A model generated the notes under the pieces. The model had not been told where the DNA came from, ran no database searches, and was given only the letters and a program-made list of their open reading frames with translations. A DNA stretch of 64,000 bases from DASTSN01 sp035760665 (GTDB taxonomy: Bacteria; Bacteroidota; Bacteroidia; Chitinophagales; Chitinophagaceae), in assembly GCA_035760665.1 (NCBI GenBank), contig DASTSN010000040.1:1-64000 (forward strand). Reading direction: 5' to 3'. A program made the position numbers and the translations under genes. This document shows, one piece after another, positions 53,222 through 61,940 of this stretch (positions within the stretch are counted from its first letter, which is position 1; each line of letters begins with the position of its first letter).

Positions 53222-54625
53222 ATGAATGCTCCCAGCCAGCTTAACCGTTCTCTCGGCCTCGGTCTTGTTGTGGTCGTTGTGATTGCCAATATTATCGGTT
53301 CCGGGGTTTATAAAAAAGTGGCACCAATGGCTGCTGAGTTGCATGCATCGGGCTGGGTACTCATTTGCTGGGTGCTGGCTGGTATCATCAGCCTTTTTGG
53401 GGCCTTAAGCAATGCGGAAGTGGCAGGCCTGCTGGCTGATACCGGCGGGGAATATGTATATTATCAAAAAATCTACAACCGTTTTTTTGCCTTCCTGTTC
53501 GGCTGGTCATTATTTACCATAATTCAAACCGCAGCTATTTCTTCATTAGCCTATGTGTTTGCCCAGTCGCTCAACAGTATTGTACACTTGCCACCCATAT
53601 TGTCATCCTGGTCTGATGTCTCCATTGCCGGCATATTTTATCCTTATGCTGATTTCCAGGTCAAGCTTACCGCCATTATAATCATAGCGCTGTTTACCTG
53701 GTTTAACAGTCGTGGCGTCAGAACCGGTGCCGGTTTAAGTAGAGTGATACTGTTACTGGTTTTTGCCGGCATTTTCACAATTATCATTTTCGGCCTCAGC
53801 AGCAGACAGGCGAATATTTCCGATGTTTTTTCTTTACACCAGGATCCCGGAAACCCGGTACACTTCAGCGCTATATTTACGGCCATGCTCGCTGCTTTCT
53901 GGGCTTACCAGGGCTGGGCTACCATCGGGTATATTGGCGGTGAAGTAAAAAATGCACGACGTGTGTTACCCGTTGGTATGGCCATCGGCATGGCTATTGT
54001 TATCAGCACATACTTGCTGGTAAATACTACCTATTTGTCCTTGCTCCCTATTAGTCGGTTGCAGGATATCTATACCAGCACAAACAGTATTGCGGCAGTG
54101 GAAGCGGTGCGGGTTTTTTGGGGTACAAACGGGGCGATATTTATCTCTTCCCTAATTGCACTGACTACACTGGGCTGTGTTCATGCGACAATACTGGTAA
54201 GTTGCAGAACGTATTTTGCGATGGCCCGGGAAGGAATGTTTTTTAAAAGTGCAGGTAAACTGAATAACAGGCAGGTGCCTGTTAATTCGTTGTGGATGCA
54301 GGGATTGTGGGCCTGCATGCTCGTATTGTCCGGTACTTTCGATCAGCTGACGGATATGATTATTTTTAGTGTGTTTTTATTCTATGGGGCAACCACTTTG
54401 GGCGTTTTTATCCTGCGAAAAAAAATGCCCGATGCGCCGCGTCCTTACAAAGTTTGGGGCTACCCGGTGGTGCCGGCATTGGTGGTATTGTTTTGCGCAG
54501 TTCTTTTTATCAACACCATCTTTGCCAGGCCCCGGGAGGCTGGGGTCGGTATTGTACTTATGCTCACGGGTGTTCCTTTCTATTTTTGGTTCAGGAAAAA
54601 ATACCCACAAACCATTAAATCGTAA
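53222..54625 (+). CDS. APC family amino acid permease
   Basis: A 467-residue inner-membrane transporter from ATG 53222 with about 12 membrane helices. The first helix carries the APC signature GLVVVVVIANIIGSGVYKKV, and GEVKNARRVLPVG is the conserved loop after helix 6. It probably exchanges or takes up amino acids; substrate not predictable. Divergent from the cupin gene. Confidence 0.92.
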   Translation: MNAPSQLNRSLGLGLVVVVVIANIIGSGVYKKVAPMAAELHASGWVLICWVLAGIISLFGALSNAEVAGLLADTGGEYVYYQKIYNRFFAFLFGWSLFTIIQTAAISSLAYVFAQSLNSIVHLPPILSSWSDVSIAGIFYPYADFQVKLTAIIIIALFTWFNSRGVRTGAGLSRVILLLVFAGIFTIIIFGLSSRQANISDVFSLHQDPGNPVHFSAIFTAMLAAFWAYQGWATIGYIGGEVKNARRVLPVGMAIGMAIVISTYLLVNTTYLSLLPISRLQDIYTSTNSIAAVEAVRVFWGTNGAIFISSLIALTTLGCVHATILVSCRTYFAMAREGMFFKSAGKLNNRQVPVNSLWMQGLWACMLVLSGTFDQLTDMIIFSVFLFYGATTLGVFILRKKMPDAPRPYKVWGYPVVPALVVLFCAVLFINTIFARPREAGVGIVLMLTGVPFYFWFRKKYPQTIKS

Positions 54626-54629
54626 CATA

Positions 54630-55205
54630 TCAATGCTTGCCGGGCAGTCGATTATTAAGCGACAAGGCATACATCACCATATTATCAGGATCTTCCGGAG
54701 AAGTACCGGCTGTTATATTTTGTGAATGGATTTGCAGCCTGAAATGAAAATACTTAAGCAGCGAAACCGACGCTTCATTATCGGCCCTGGTCCACGCTTC
54801 TATTGTTGACAGTTGCATGGTATCAAATCCAAAACGAAGAACGGGTGTCACTGCTTCCCGCATAAATCCCTTACCGCGGTAATTCGGCAATAATTCGTAT
54901 CCTATTTCGGCACTGTTTTTTTCCTGCGAGAGATTCCATAAACATACGGTGCCGATTAATTGATCTGTATCCTGAAGGACAATGACCCAATAAAGCCATT
55001 CTTTTTTTGCAATACCGGTATTGATTTTATCAATAAACCGGTGAACATCATCCATTGAAACCGGGGCAGGCCTGTCAAGATACTTGTTAACTTCAGGATG
55101 GGACCGCAGCTCAAACAGCTGCTGCGCATCCAAGGCCAGGGGCTGGCGCAGCAGCAAACGTGCGGTAGCTAATTGTGGAAAAGCTGTAAATGAAATGATA
55201 GGCAT
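54630..55205 (-). CDS. GNAT N-acetyltransferase (RimJ/RimL-like)
   Basis: A 191-residue GNAT protein from ATG 55205 (TTG five codons earlier rejected). It starts with TARLLLRQPLALDAQQLFEL, and the acetyl-CoA loop is YRGKGFMREAV. The RimJ/RimL branch acetylates protein N-termini, spermidine or small molecules; this member's substrate is unknown. Confidence 0.9.
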   Translation of the reverse strand: MPIISFTAFPQLATARLLLRQPLALDAQQLFELRSHPEVNKYLDRPAPVSMDDVHRFIDKINTGIAKKEWLYWVIVLQDTDQLIGTVCLWNLSQEKNSAEIGYELLPNYRGKGFMREAVTPVLRFGFDTMQLSTIEAWTRADNEASVSLLKYFHFRLQIHSQNITAGTSPEDPDNMVMYALSLNNRLPGKH

Positions 55206-55252
55206 GCAAGTGTAATTCAATAATGATGACTTTGTTAAAAGTTGCTGAGAGA

Positions 55253-55675
55253 TTACAACACTAAATTATCATTCTCGTCAAGTTCCCAAAATGGATTATA
55301 GGCCACTTCAATAACATGGCCGTCTAAATCTTTAAAGTAGCCGCTGTAACCACCCCAAAATGCTTTTTGGGGTGGTTTGATGACAGAGGCGCCCAGCGTA
55401 GCAACTTTTGCCATTACCTCATCTACTTCTTTTTCAGATTTGGCATTGTAAGAAAGAGTCAAACCGGAAAAATTTGAAGGTTCATAATTCAGCATGGCAT
55501 CTTTGGCAAGTTCTGCCCGCGGGTAAAGTGCCAGCGAAATGCCCCCGAGCGGAAAGAGCGCCAAATCGTCCATACTTTTATCCGATTTTTTCCAGCCAAG
55601 GCCTTTTTCGTAAAATGCCACTGAGTTTTTAAAATTGTCAACACCCAGTGTGATCAGATTTAACTTTTGTCGCAT
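55253..55675 (-). CDS. VOC (glyoxalase/bleomycin-resistance) family protein
   Basis: A 140-residue VOC-fold protein with two beta-alpha-beta-beta-beta units; conserved phrases are LGVDNFKNSVAFYEKGLGW and YSGYFKDLDGHVIEVAYNP, the latter holding the C-terminal metal ligand Glu. The first ligand position appears as non-standard. Function unknown. Confidence 0.9.
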   Translation of the reverse strand: MRQKLNLITLGVDNFKNSVAFYEKGLGWKKSDKSMDDLALFPLGGISLALYPRAELAKDAMLNYEPSNFSGLTLSYNAKSEKEVDEVMAKVATLGASVIKPPQKAFWGGYSGYFKDLDGHVIEVAYNPFWELDENDNLVL

Positions 55676-55874
55676 GATAAAAAATAAATTTTTGAGAGGA
55701 TAATTTTTTCCAGGATACTTTTCTATCTGCAGTTTTCAATTAATCCGAGCGATCATCTTCGTGGTAGCGGATACCGGGTTAGCTACTATTATTGCTAGTT
55801 AAAAATCGATTTCCTTAAAGCTTTGTCCGGTGAACTTTTTCGATGTTGCCGGCTAAATTTATAAAAGTAAAGTA

Positions 55875-55902
55875 AAAAAGCCGGTTGAAGACGCGGCTTT
55901 TT
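55875..55902 (-). terminator. Terminator of the DinB gene at 55951
   Basis: aaaaagccg (55875-55883) pairs with cggcttttt (55894-55902). On the minus strand the stem ends in a T run, suitable for the gene ending at 55951. The rest of 55676-55950 shows no gene. Confidence 0.75.
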
Positions 55903-55950
55903 ATGATAATGAAGAACGGATGTTTTTGCGTGCTTATTTATTGTCCCTGT

Positions 55951-56448
55951 TCAAAAGCCCGGTTCGTCGGCGCTGGGTCCGTAACTGCCGGGAATCGGGA
56001 TATTGAGCAGCCGCAGGTATACTCCCAGTTGCGCCCTGTGATGAACAATTTGGCAATAAGCCATGCGGATCACTTCGCCCTTGGGCGATACGTCATAAAT
56101 ATTTTTTCCATTGCGCAGAGTCCAGTTTGGCTGCAGGTCTTCATCTTTAGCCGTGGCAAGCTGCGCTTTTCCGGCTGCCAATACCTGCTCAAAATAATCC
56201 ATCAATTCAGCATTGTTGCGAAGGTTGGCAGGTTGGTAATCATTATAGGCAAAATCAAGTTCATCTGTCGTAAGTACCATAGTTACCCAGCCGGGAAGCT
56301 CAGCAATATGTGTTGCCAGCCTTTGTACCGTCATGCTTTTCTCATGCGGTTTCCAGTTCCATTGCTCATCAGGTACTCGTTGTAGCATTTTGCGGGTTGT
56401 CTGGCTTTCTTTTTCCATTTCTTTCAGGAGCGATTGAATCATTGACAT
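55951..56448 (-). CDS. DinB family protein, paralogue B
   Basis: A 165-residue DinB-fold protein with metal-site histidines in ATHIAELPGW and QIVHHRAQLGVYLRLL. It is a paralogue of the gene at 52312-52806 and the fourth DinB-superfamily gene in the window. Function unknown. Confidence 0.9.
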   Translation of the reverse strand: MSMIQSLLKEMEKESQTTRKMLQRVPDEQWNWKPHEKSMTVQRLATHIAELPGWVTMVLTTDELDFAYNDYQPANLRNNAELMDYFEQVLAAGKAQLATAKDEDLQPNWTLRNGKNIYDVSPKGEVIRMAYCQIVHHRAQLGVYLRLLNIPIPGSYGPSADEPGF

Positions 56449-56593
56449 AGTTGATTGTTTTAGTTTTTCAAAGTAAATACAGGGTAGTGACAGCCCTATG
56501 TCAGCAGGGGAGAGATATTTTGTGCTTTGTCAATAGATGTAACCATTTATCCAGATTTTTTTTGCCCCGTTTGCGGAAAATGTATCTTGTTGC

Positions 56594-58804
56594 ATGGCTC
56601 AGCGATTTTTGTTTGCGTTACTGTTAGTGGCCGGTCAGTCAGCCGCCCAGGATGCCGATATGTTTAGTCCAGATTCTGTGAAAAAGCACATCAATGCTGT
56701 GCAGATCCAGGCCCGGCTTCACATAGATGGAAAGTTAGATGAGCAGGATTGGTCTTTTGCAAAACCGTCGCCCCCGTTTGTACAGATAGAGCCCAGGCAG
56801 GGCATGCCGGCTACTTATGGCACCGATATAAAAGTGCTCTATAACCGGCAATTCCTGTACGTGGGCATTTTTGCGCATGACCCCGGGGGTAAGAAAGCCA
56901 TTAAAGCAACAGATTTTAAGAGGGACTTTAATTTTCGGCAGCACGATTATGTGGCACTGGCAATCGACGGATTTAATGATGGCCGGAATGCAATGAATTT
57001 TGCAGTAAACGCTTACGGGGTGCAGCGTGATTTACTGGCGTTTGACGATTTGTATTATGATGTGGATTGGGACGGCTTGTGGCAGGTAAGGACAACCCGA
57101 ACCGACTCGGGCTGGTATGCAGAAATTGCAATACCCTGGCAAACCCTGCGGTATCCAAATTCCGCAGACAGTCTTCACCACTGGGGATTTAATGCCGAAC
57201 GTAACCGGCGGCTGAGTAATGAGCTTACTGCAATGTCTGCTTTCCCACGGGTATTTACCTCATTGCGCATGCAATATGCTGGCGTATTGAACCAATTGCA
57301 ACCACCGCCACCCAAACCCAATATACGCCTGCAACCATATGTGTTGAGCTCATACGATCATTATCGCAATTTTGATCCATCCGTTACGCCGGAAAAAACA
57401 AGCCTGAAATTCGGCGGGGATTTAAAGTGGGCGATTAATCCCAATGCGGTTCTCGATCTCACGGCTAATACTGATTTTGCACAGGCGGATGCCGACCGGC
57501 AGGTAAATAATGTGACAAGATTTTCCGTCTTTTTTCCGGAACGCAGGCAATTTTTCCTTGAAAATGCATCATTATTTGCGCCGGGCGTGGCCATGAGTGA
57601 AGATGCCTCAGGCGGATCTATGCGCATTCAGCCTTTTTTCAGCCGACGCATTGGCCTGGATGATTATGGCAACCCAATACCCATTGATGCAGGTGGCCGG
57701 TTTGTCTATCGTTCTTCAAAAGAAAATTTTGGAGTAATGGCTATGCGTCAGAGCGGAAATGACAGTGTGGAGGCTACTAATTTTTTTGTGGGCCGGTACG
57801 CAAAAAACCTAGGACGGCAAAGTAGGATTGGCGGACTGGTAACGATCAAAAATTTGCATGGTGCTACCAATATTGTGACGGCAGTAGACGGGCTGGTACG
57901 ACTTGGCACTTCTCATTCCATTAACACGATGGTAATGCAATCTGTCAACACTAATGGCAGGAAAAATGGATTAGCAGGGTATGCACAATACTATTTCTCC
58001 ATTAACCAACTGAAAATTTGGTGGACGCAGTCGGTGGTGACAAAAGATTTCGATCCGCAAATGGGCTTTGTATCCCGTAGTGATGTAATAGGTACCACTC
58101 CGGGCATTTTTGGATATTACCGGGGAAAATTCTTGCCCTTTAAAAAATTTTTAAGGGCACTGGAGCCGGGTTTGAGTCCTGAATTTTACCACCAGGCTTC
58201 CACAGGGAAGCTGATTGAACGAACGGTTAATTTCTATCCCATATGGTTCAATTTTCAAAGTGGAGCTTATCTGGGATATGGTATTGTGCCTACTTATCAA
58301 CGGCTGACAGAAATTTTCGAGCCGCTGGATGTCACGATCTTACCCGGTAAGTATACTTACACGCAGCAACAAATATGGGCCAGCACCAACCCCTCGAAAA
58401 TTGTGAATATGCAGGTGATCTATACCTGGGGGCATTATTTCAACGGGCGGTTGAATGCTGGCGACTGGCGCTTACAAATTGCACCGGTTCCCCAGTTCTC
58501 ATTAATAGCCCGTTTTAACAGGAATCACTTTATGCAGGTAGGTGAACCAAAAACCAGTGCTATGATTGATCTGTATAGCCTCGAAGGACGTTTTGCCCTG
58601 AATCCACGGCTACAACTTATCGGGTTTTATCAGCAAAACTCGCAGAATAATTCAAAGAATTATAACATACGGTTATCCTGGGAATACAAACCGCTTTCGT
58701 ATGTGTACCTGGTATATAACCGGAATGGTTTTAAAGATCCTCTCATCAAAAACCAGGTTGATGATCACCTGATTGGAAAGATCAGTTACCTGCTGCAATT
58801 GTAA
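56594..58804 (+). CDS. DUF5916 outer membrane protein with CBM9-like N-terminus
   Basis: A 736-residue exported protein with a signal peptide (FLFALLLVAGQSAAQD). Residues about 38-230 are a carbohydrate-binding module family 9-like sandwich (ARLHIDGKLDEQDWSFAKP; LYVGIFAHDPGGK; GWYAEIAIPWQTLRYP). Residues about 250-736 are the DUF5916 region, predicted to form a beta-barrel; FSVFFPERRQFFLENASLF is a typical phrase. Its ligand is unknown. It is monocistronic. Confidence 0.9.
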   Translation: MAQRFLFALLLVAGQSAAQDADMFSPDSVKKHINAVQIQARLHIDGKLDEQDWSFAKPSPPFVQIEPRQGMPATYGTDIKVLYNRQFLYVGIFAHDPGGKKAIKATDFKRDFNFRQHDYVALAIDGFNDGRNAMNFAVNAYGVQRDLLAFDDLYYDVDWDGLWQVRTTRTDSGWYAEIAIPWQTLRYPNSADSLHHWGFNAERNRRLSNELTAMSAFPRVFTSLRMQYAGVLNQLQPPPPKPNIRLQPYVLSSYDHYRNFDPSVTPEKTSLKFGGDLKWAINPNAVLDLTANTDFAQADADRQVNNVTRFSVFFPERRQFFLENASLFAPGVAMSEDASGGSMRIQPFFSRRIGLDDYGNPIPIDAGGRFVYRSSKENFGVMAMRQSGNDSVEATNFFVGRYAKNLGRQSRIGGLVTIKNLHGATNIVTAVDGLVRLGTSHSINTMVMQSVNTNGRKNGLAGYAQYYFSINQLKIWWTQSVVTKDFDPQMGFVSRSDVIGTTPGIFGYYRGKFLPFKKFLRALEPGLSPEFYHQASTGKLIERTVNFYPIWFNFQSGAYLGYGIVPTYQRLTEIFEPLDVTILPGKYTYTQQQIWASTNPSKIVNMQVIYTWGHYFNGRLNAGDWRLQIAPVPQFSLIARFNRNHFMQVGEPKTSAMIDLYSLEGRFALNPRLQLIGFYQQNSQNNSKNYNIRLSWEYKPLSYVYLVYNRNGFKDPLIKNQVDDHLIGKISYLLQL

Positions 58805-58885
58805 ACCGGCTGGCGTTCCCATTAGATGTTCATCGCTAAATCTTAGTGCAGAAAGATCTGTACGGATGTGATATTTTTTCGGGTT

Positions 58886-59548
58886 TTACGATAGCGCCAG
58901 TGCGGCAAACCAATAATCATTATGTGTCAGCGTTTCGGTTACGGAAACCTGCAACCGGTCACTGAAAAGCGGGCAGTCAAGTACCAGTGTATGGAATTCG
59001 CCGTTTTCACCACATGGATCTACACCTATGCTTTCCAGTTCATTTACCAGTGCTGGGGTCAGGAGTTTGCCAATAAAACGTTCGCCCATTGTTGTATTGC
59101 AACTGACGATCATCGTTTCTATGCCTGCTTCGAGCATTTGCATCACCAGTTTGCGCCGGTCTTGTTTCCACAGTGGAAGAACAGCGGTTAGCTCCGCATT
59201 GGCACATACTTTTTCCTCCCAGTCACGGTGAGGCTGCAGGTCAATATCACCGAAAATGGCATGCTCAAGCCCGTAGTTTGCTTTCAGGAGTTGAAGTGCT
59301 GCGGTAAAATTTTTTTCATAATCCTGCCATGAACTGGCTACCAGGTGAATGGGCAGGCCAGCGAGTGCGGCCTGCTTTTGTAAAATTGCAGCGGGTATGC
59401 CGTGAGAGCGGGAAATCTTTCCCTCTTCATTTAATACATTGAGTAAGGTAACCGGGGTATAGCCCATTTGCAGCGTTTGCAGCAGTGCAAAACAGCTGTC
59501 TTTACCACCACTCCAGGAGCAAAGCGATTTTTTCGTCATACCATTCAT
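58886..59548 (-). CDS. Dph6-related ATP pyrophosphatase (diphthine-ammonia ligase family)
   Basis: A 220-residue adenine nucleotide alpha-hydrolase with the PP-loop SGGKDS (13-18), followed by EGKISRSHGIPAAI and the family's GEFHTLVLDCPLF near 182-194. In eukaryotes and archaea Dph6 amidates diphthine on elongation factor 2, which bacteria lack, so the bacterial substrate is unknown. It begins directly after the rnhA stop (TAAATG); an alternative start is three codons later. Confidence 0.9.
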   Translation of the reverse strand: MNGMTKKSLCSWSGGKDSCFALLQTLQMGYTPVTLLNVLNEEGKISRSHGIPAAILQKQAALAGLPIHLVASSWQDYEKNFTAALQLLKANYGLEHAIFGDIDLQPHRDWEEKVCANAELTAVLPLWKQDRRKLVMQMLEAGIETMIVSCNTTMGERFIGKLLTPALVNELESIGVDPCGENGEFHTLVLDCPLFSDRLQVSVTETLTHNDYWFAALALS

Positions 59549-60031
59549 TTATTGTTCAAAAAGGGTATCACCGTTTCCAGTATAACCTTCATCGGGTAAA
59601 AGTTGACGGCTATCCGCCGCCGTTGTAGCCAGTTCGTCGCAGCGATTATTAAAAGGGTTGTCGGCATGCCCGCGTACCCATACAAACTGAATTTGGTGAT
59701 CGCGGGCGAGCTGGTGATAACGGAGCCAGAGATCTTTATTTTTCTTACCGCCTTTAAAGTTGGTGGCGATCCACTTTTTCAGCCAGCCTTTTTGCACGGC
59801 ATTTACCACATACTGGCTGTCGGAGTAAATGGTAATCTGCTGCCCTTTTTTCTTTACCGCTGCCAGTGCGGCAATAACAGCCATCAGTTCCATTCGGTTA
59901 TTGGTGGTATGACTGTACCCCTGTGATAACTCTTTTCGATGCGTCCCACTCATCAGGATGACGCCATAGCCTCCCGGACCGGGATTGCCGCGGGCTGCAC
60001 CATCAGTGTATATGGTTATTTCGTTTGACAT
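59549..60031 (-). CDS. rnhA: Ribonuclease HI
   Basis: A 160-residue endonuclease that cleaves RNA in RNA-DNA hybrids. The full active site is visible: Asp10 (YTDGAARGNPGPGG), Glu48 (RMELMA), Asp71 (YSDSQYV), Asp132 (RCDELA), plus His122 (RGHADN). The start is ATG 60031; the longer frame to 60073 lacks family sequence. Confidence 0.95.
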   Translation of the reverse strand: MSNEITIYTDGAARGNPGPGGYGVILMSGTHRKELSQGYSHTTNNRMELMAVIAALAAVKKKGQQITIYSDSQYVVNAVQKGWLKKWIATNFKGGKKNKDLWLRYHQLARDHQIQFVWVRGHADNPFNNRCDELATTAADSRQLLPDEGYTGNGDTLFEQ

Positions 60032-60117
60032 ATTTTGTATTGATTGTGTATTACCGGGAATCCGGGTGTACACTTTTTTACAGGAATGATGGGCTCACAT
60101 ATTTCATACAAGAAGGA

Positions 60118-61743
60118 TCATACCTGGAAAACACCCGTTTTTAACTCGCCGGTCTCCGGGTTATGGTTTGCTGCACTGATCCCTGCGGAAATAACCTGCC
60201 TTGTTTCCAGGGGATCAATGATTGCATCAACCCATAACCGTGCTGCTGCATAGTAAGGAGAGGTTTGCCGGTCGTATTTGTTTTTTATTGCTGATAACAA
60301 TTGCTGTTCTTCCTCTTCGCTTAACGCCCTGCCTTTTGCCTTTTGAGAGGCAACTTCGATTTGTAGCAAAGTTTTGGCAGCAGAATCGCCGCTCATTACA
60401 GCAATTTTTGCGGTGGGCCATGCGTAAATAAACCGCGGATCGTAGGCCTTGCCACACATGGCATAATTACCGGCTCCAAATGAATTACCGATGATCACTG
60501 TAATTTTTGGCACCACTGAATTGGCAACGGCATTAACCATTTTAGCACCATCTTTTATAATGCCGGCCTGTTCACTGCGGCTGCCAACCATAAAGCCCGT
60601 AACATCCTGCAGAAAAACCAACGGGATTTTTTTCTGGTTGCAGTTTAAAATGAACCGGGCTGCCTTGTCGGCGCTGTCATTGTAAATGACACCGCCCATC
60701 TGCATTTCGCCCCGTTTACTTTTCACCATTTTACGCTGGTTGGCAACAATGCCCACAGCCCAGCCGTCGATGCGTGCATAACCGCACACAATGGTTTTGC
60801 CGTATTCTTCTTTAAACTGCTCAAAGGCAGAATGATCCACAATCCGTTCGATGATGTCGACAACGTCGTAAGGCTTGCCGTCACTGGGGAAAAGCCCATA
60901 AAGTTCGTCCGGATGTTTCAGGGGGGCTGCGGGAGTAATCCTGTCAAATCCTGCCGTTTCTTTTGCGCCCAGCATAGCCATTATCCGCTTCACATGATCA
61001 AGACAGGCTTGCTCGGAATTGAATTTATAATCTGCAATGCCGGAAATGGCGGTGTGGGTAACGGCGCCGCCCAGGGTCTCACTGTCCACATCTTCGCCAA
61101 TGGCTGCTTTTACCAGGTAGGGGCCGGCGAGATAGATGGAACCATGGCCTTCCACCATCAATGTTTCATCACTCATAATCGGAAGGTAGGCGCCGCCTGC
61201 AACACAGGGGCCCATTACCGCGGCTATTTGTGGAATACCCATGGCACTCATACGGGCATTGTTGCGGAAAATCCGGCCGAAATGTTCTTTATCCGGAAAA
61301 ATTTCATCCTGCATGGGCAGGAATACGCCTGCACTGTCTACGAGATAAATAATGGGCAAATGGTTTTCCATCGCCAGTTCCTGCAGGCGCAGATTTTTTT
61401 TACCGGTAATGGGAAACCAGGCACCCGCCTTAACTGTTTGATCGTTGGCAACGATGATACATTGACGGCCACTGACATACCCCATACCGCCAACCGTTCC
61501 ACCCGCGGGACAGCCGCCTTCTTCTTCATACATTTCATAGCCGGCAAAAGCACCAATTTCAATAAAGGGCTTGTCTTTATCAATAAGATAGGCAATGCGC
61601 TCCCGTGCAGTGAGTTTATTTTTTCCCCGTTGTTTCTCGATTGCTTTTTTGCCTCCGCCCAGATAAATTTTTTCGAGTAACCTGTTCCTGTCACCCAGCA
61701 TCAGTTTCATGACATCTTCGTACTTATTGAATTCAATATTCAT
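60118..61743 (-). CDS. Acyl-CoA carboxylase, carboxyltransferase (beta) subunit
   Basis: A 541-residue crotonase-fold carboxyltransferase of the propionyl-/methylcrotonyl-CoA carboxylase type. It shows two carboxyltransferase halves, with GGGCPAG-like GGCPAGGTVGG near 76-86, AGPYLVKAAIGEDVDSETLGGA near 207-228, and QDVTGFMVGS and GNSFGAGNYAM in the C-terminal half. It transfers carboxyl from carboxybiotin to an acyl-CoA. The lysine-rich YAWPTAKIAVM segment favours the methylcrotonyl-CoA subgroup. The biotin-carrying alpha subunit is not adjacent. Confidence 0.92.
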   Translation of the reverse strand: MNIEFNKYEDVMKLMLGDRNRLLEKIYLGGGKKAIEKQRGKNKLTARERIAYLIDKDKPFIEIGAFAGYEMYEEEGGCPAGGTVGGMGYVSGRQCIIVANDQTVKAGAWFPITGKKNLRLQELAMENHLPIIYLVDSAGVFLPMQDEIFPDKEHFGRIFRNNARMSAMGIPQIAAVMGPCVAGGAYLPIMSDETLMVEGHGSIYLAGPYLVKAAIGEDVDSETLGGAVTHTAISGIADYKFNSEQACLDHVKRIMAMLGAKETAGFDRITPAAPLKHPDELYGLFPSDGKPYDVVDIIERIVDHSAFEQFKEEYGKTIVCGYARIDGWAVGIVANQRKMVKSKRGEMQMGGVIYNDSADKAARFILNCNQKKIPLVFLQDVTGFMVGSRSEQAGIIKDGAKMVNAVANSVVPKITVIIGNSFGAGNYAMCGKAYDPRFIYAWPTAKIAVMSGDSAAKTLLQIEVASQKAKGRALSEEEEQQLLSAIKNKYDRQTSPYYAAARLWVDAIIDPLETRQVISAGISAANHNPETGELKTGVFQV

Positions 61744-61940
61744 ACTTACGATTGTTAATCTAACAAAGATAGGGAAGCAGGGTGATGATAGCAGGAACCC
61801 TTTTCAGTAACTGCTGCAGCTCTTAGTGTCAATCTGTTTTCTTTTGTAAAAAACAGCATAGAATTTCATCGCATCCGGGTATAATACACGTAAATTTATG
61901 CAGTTACTGTATTTAAGATTTTCAAATTTCATGAACGATT

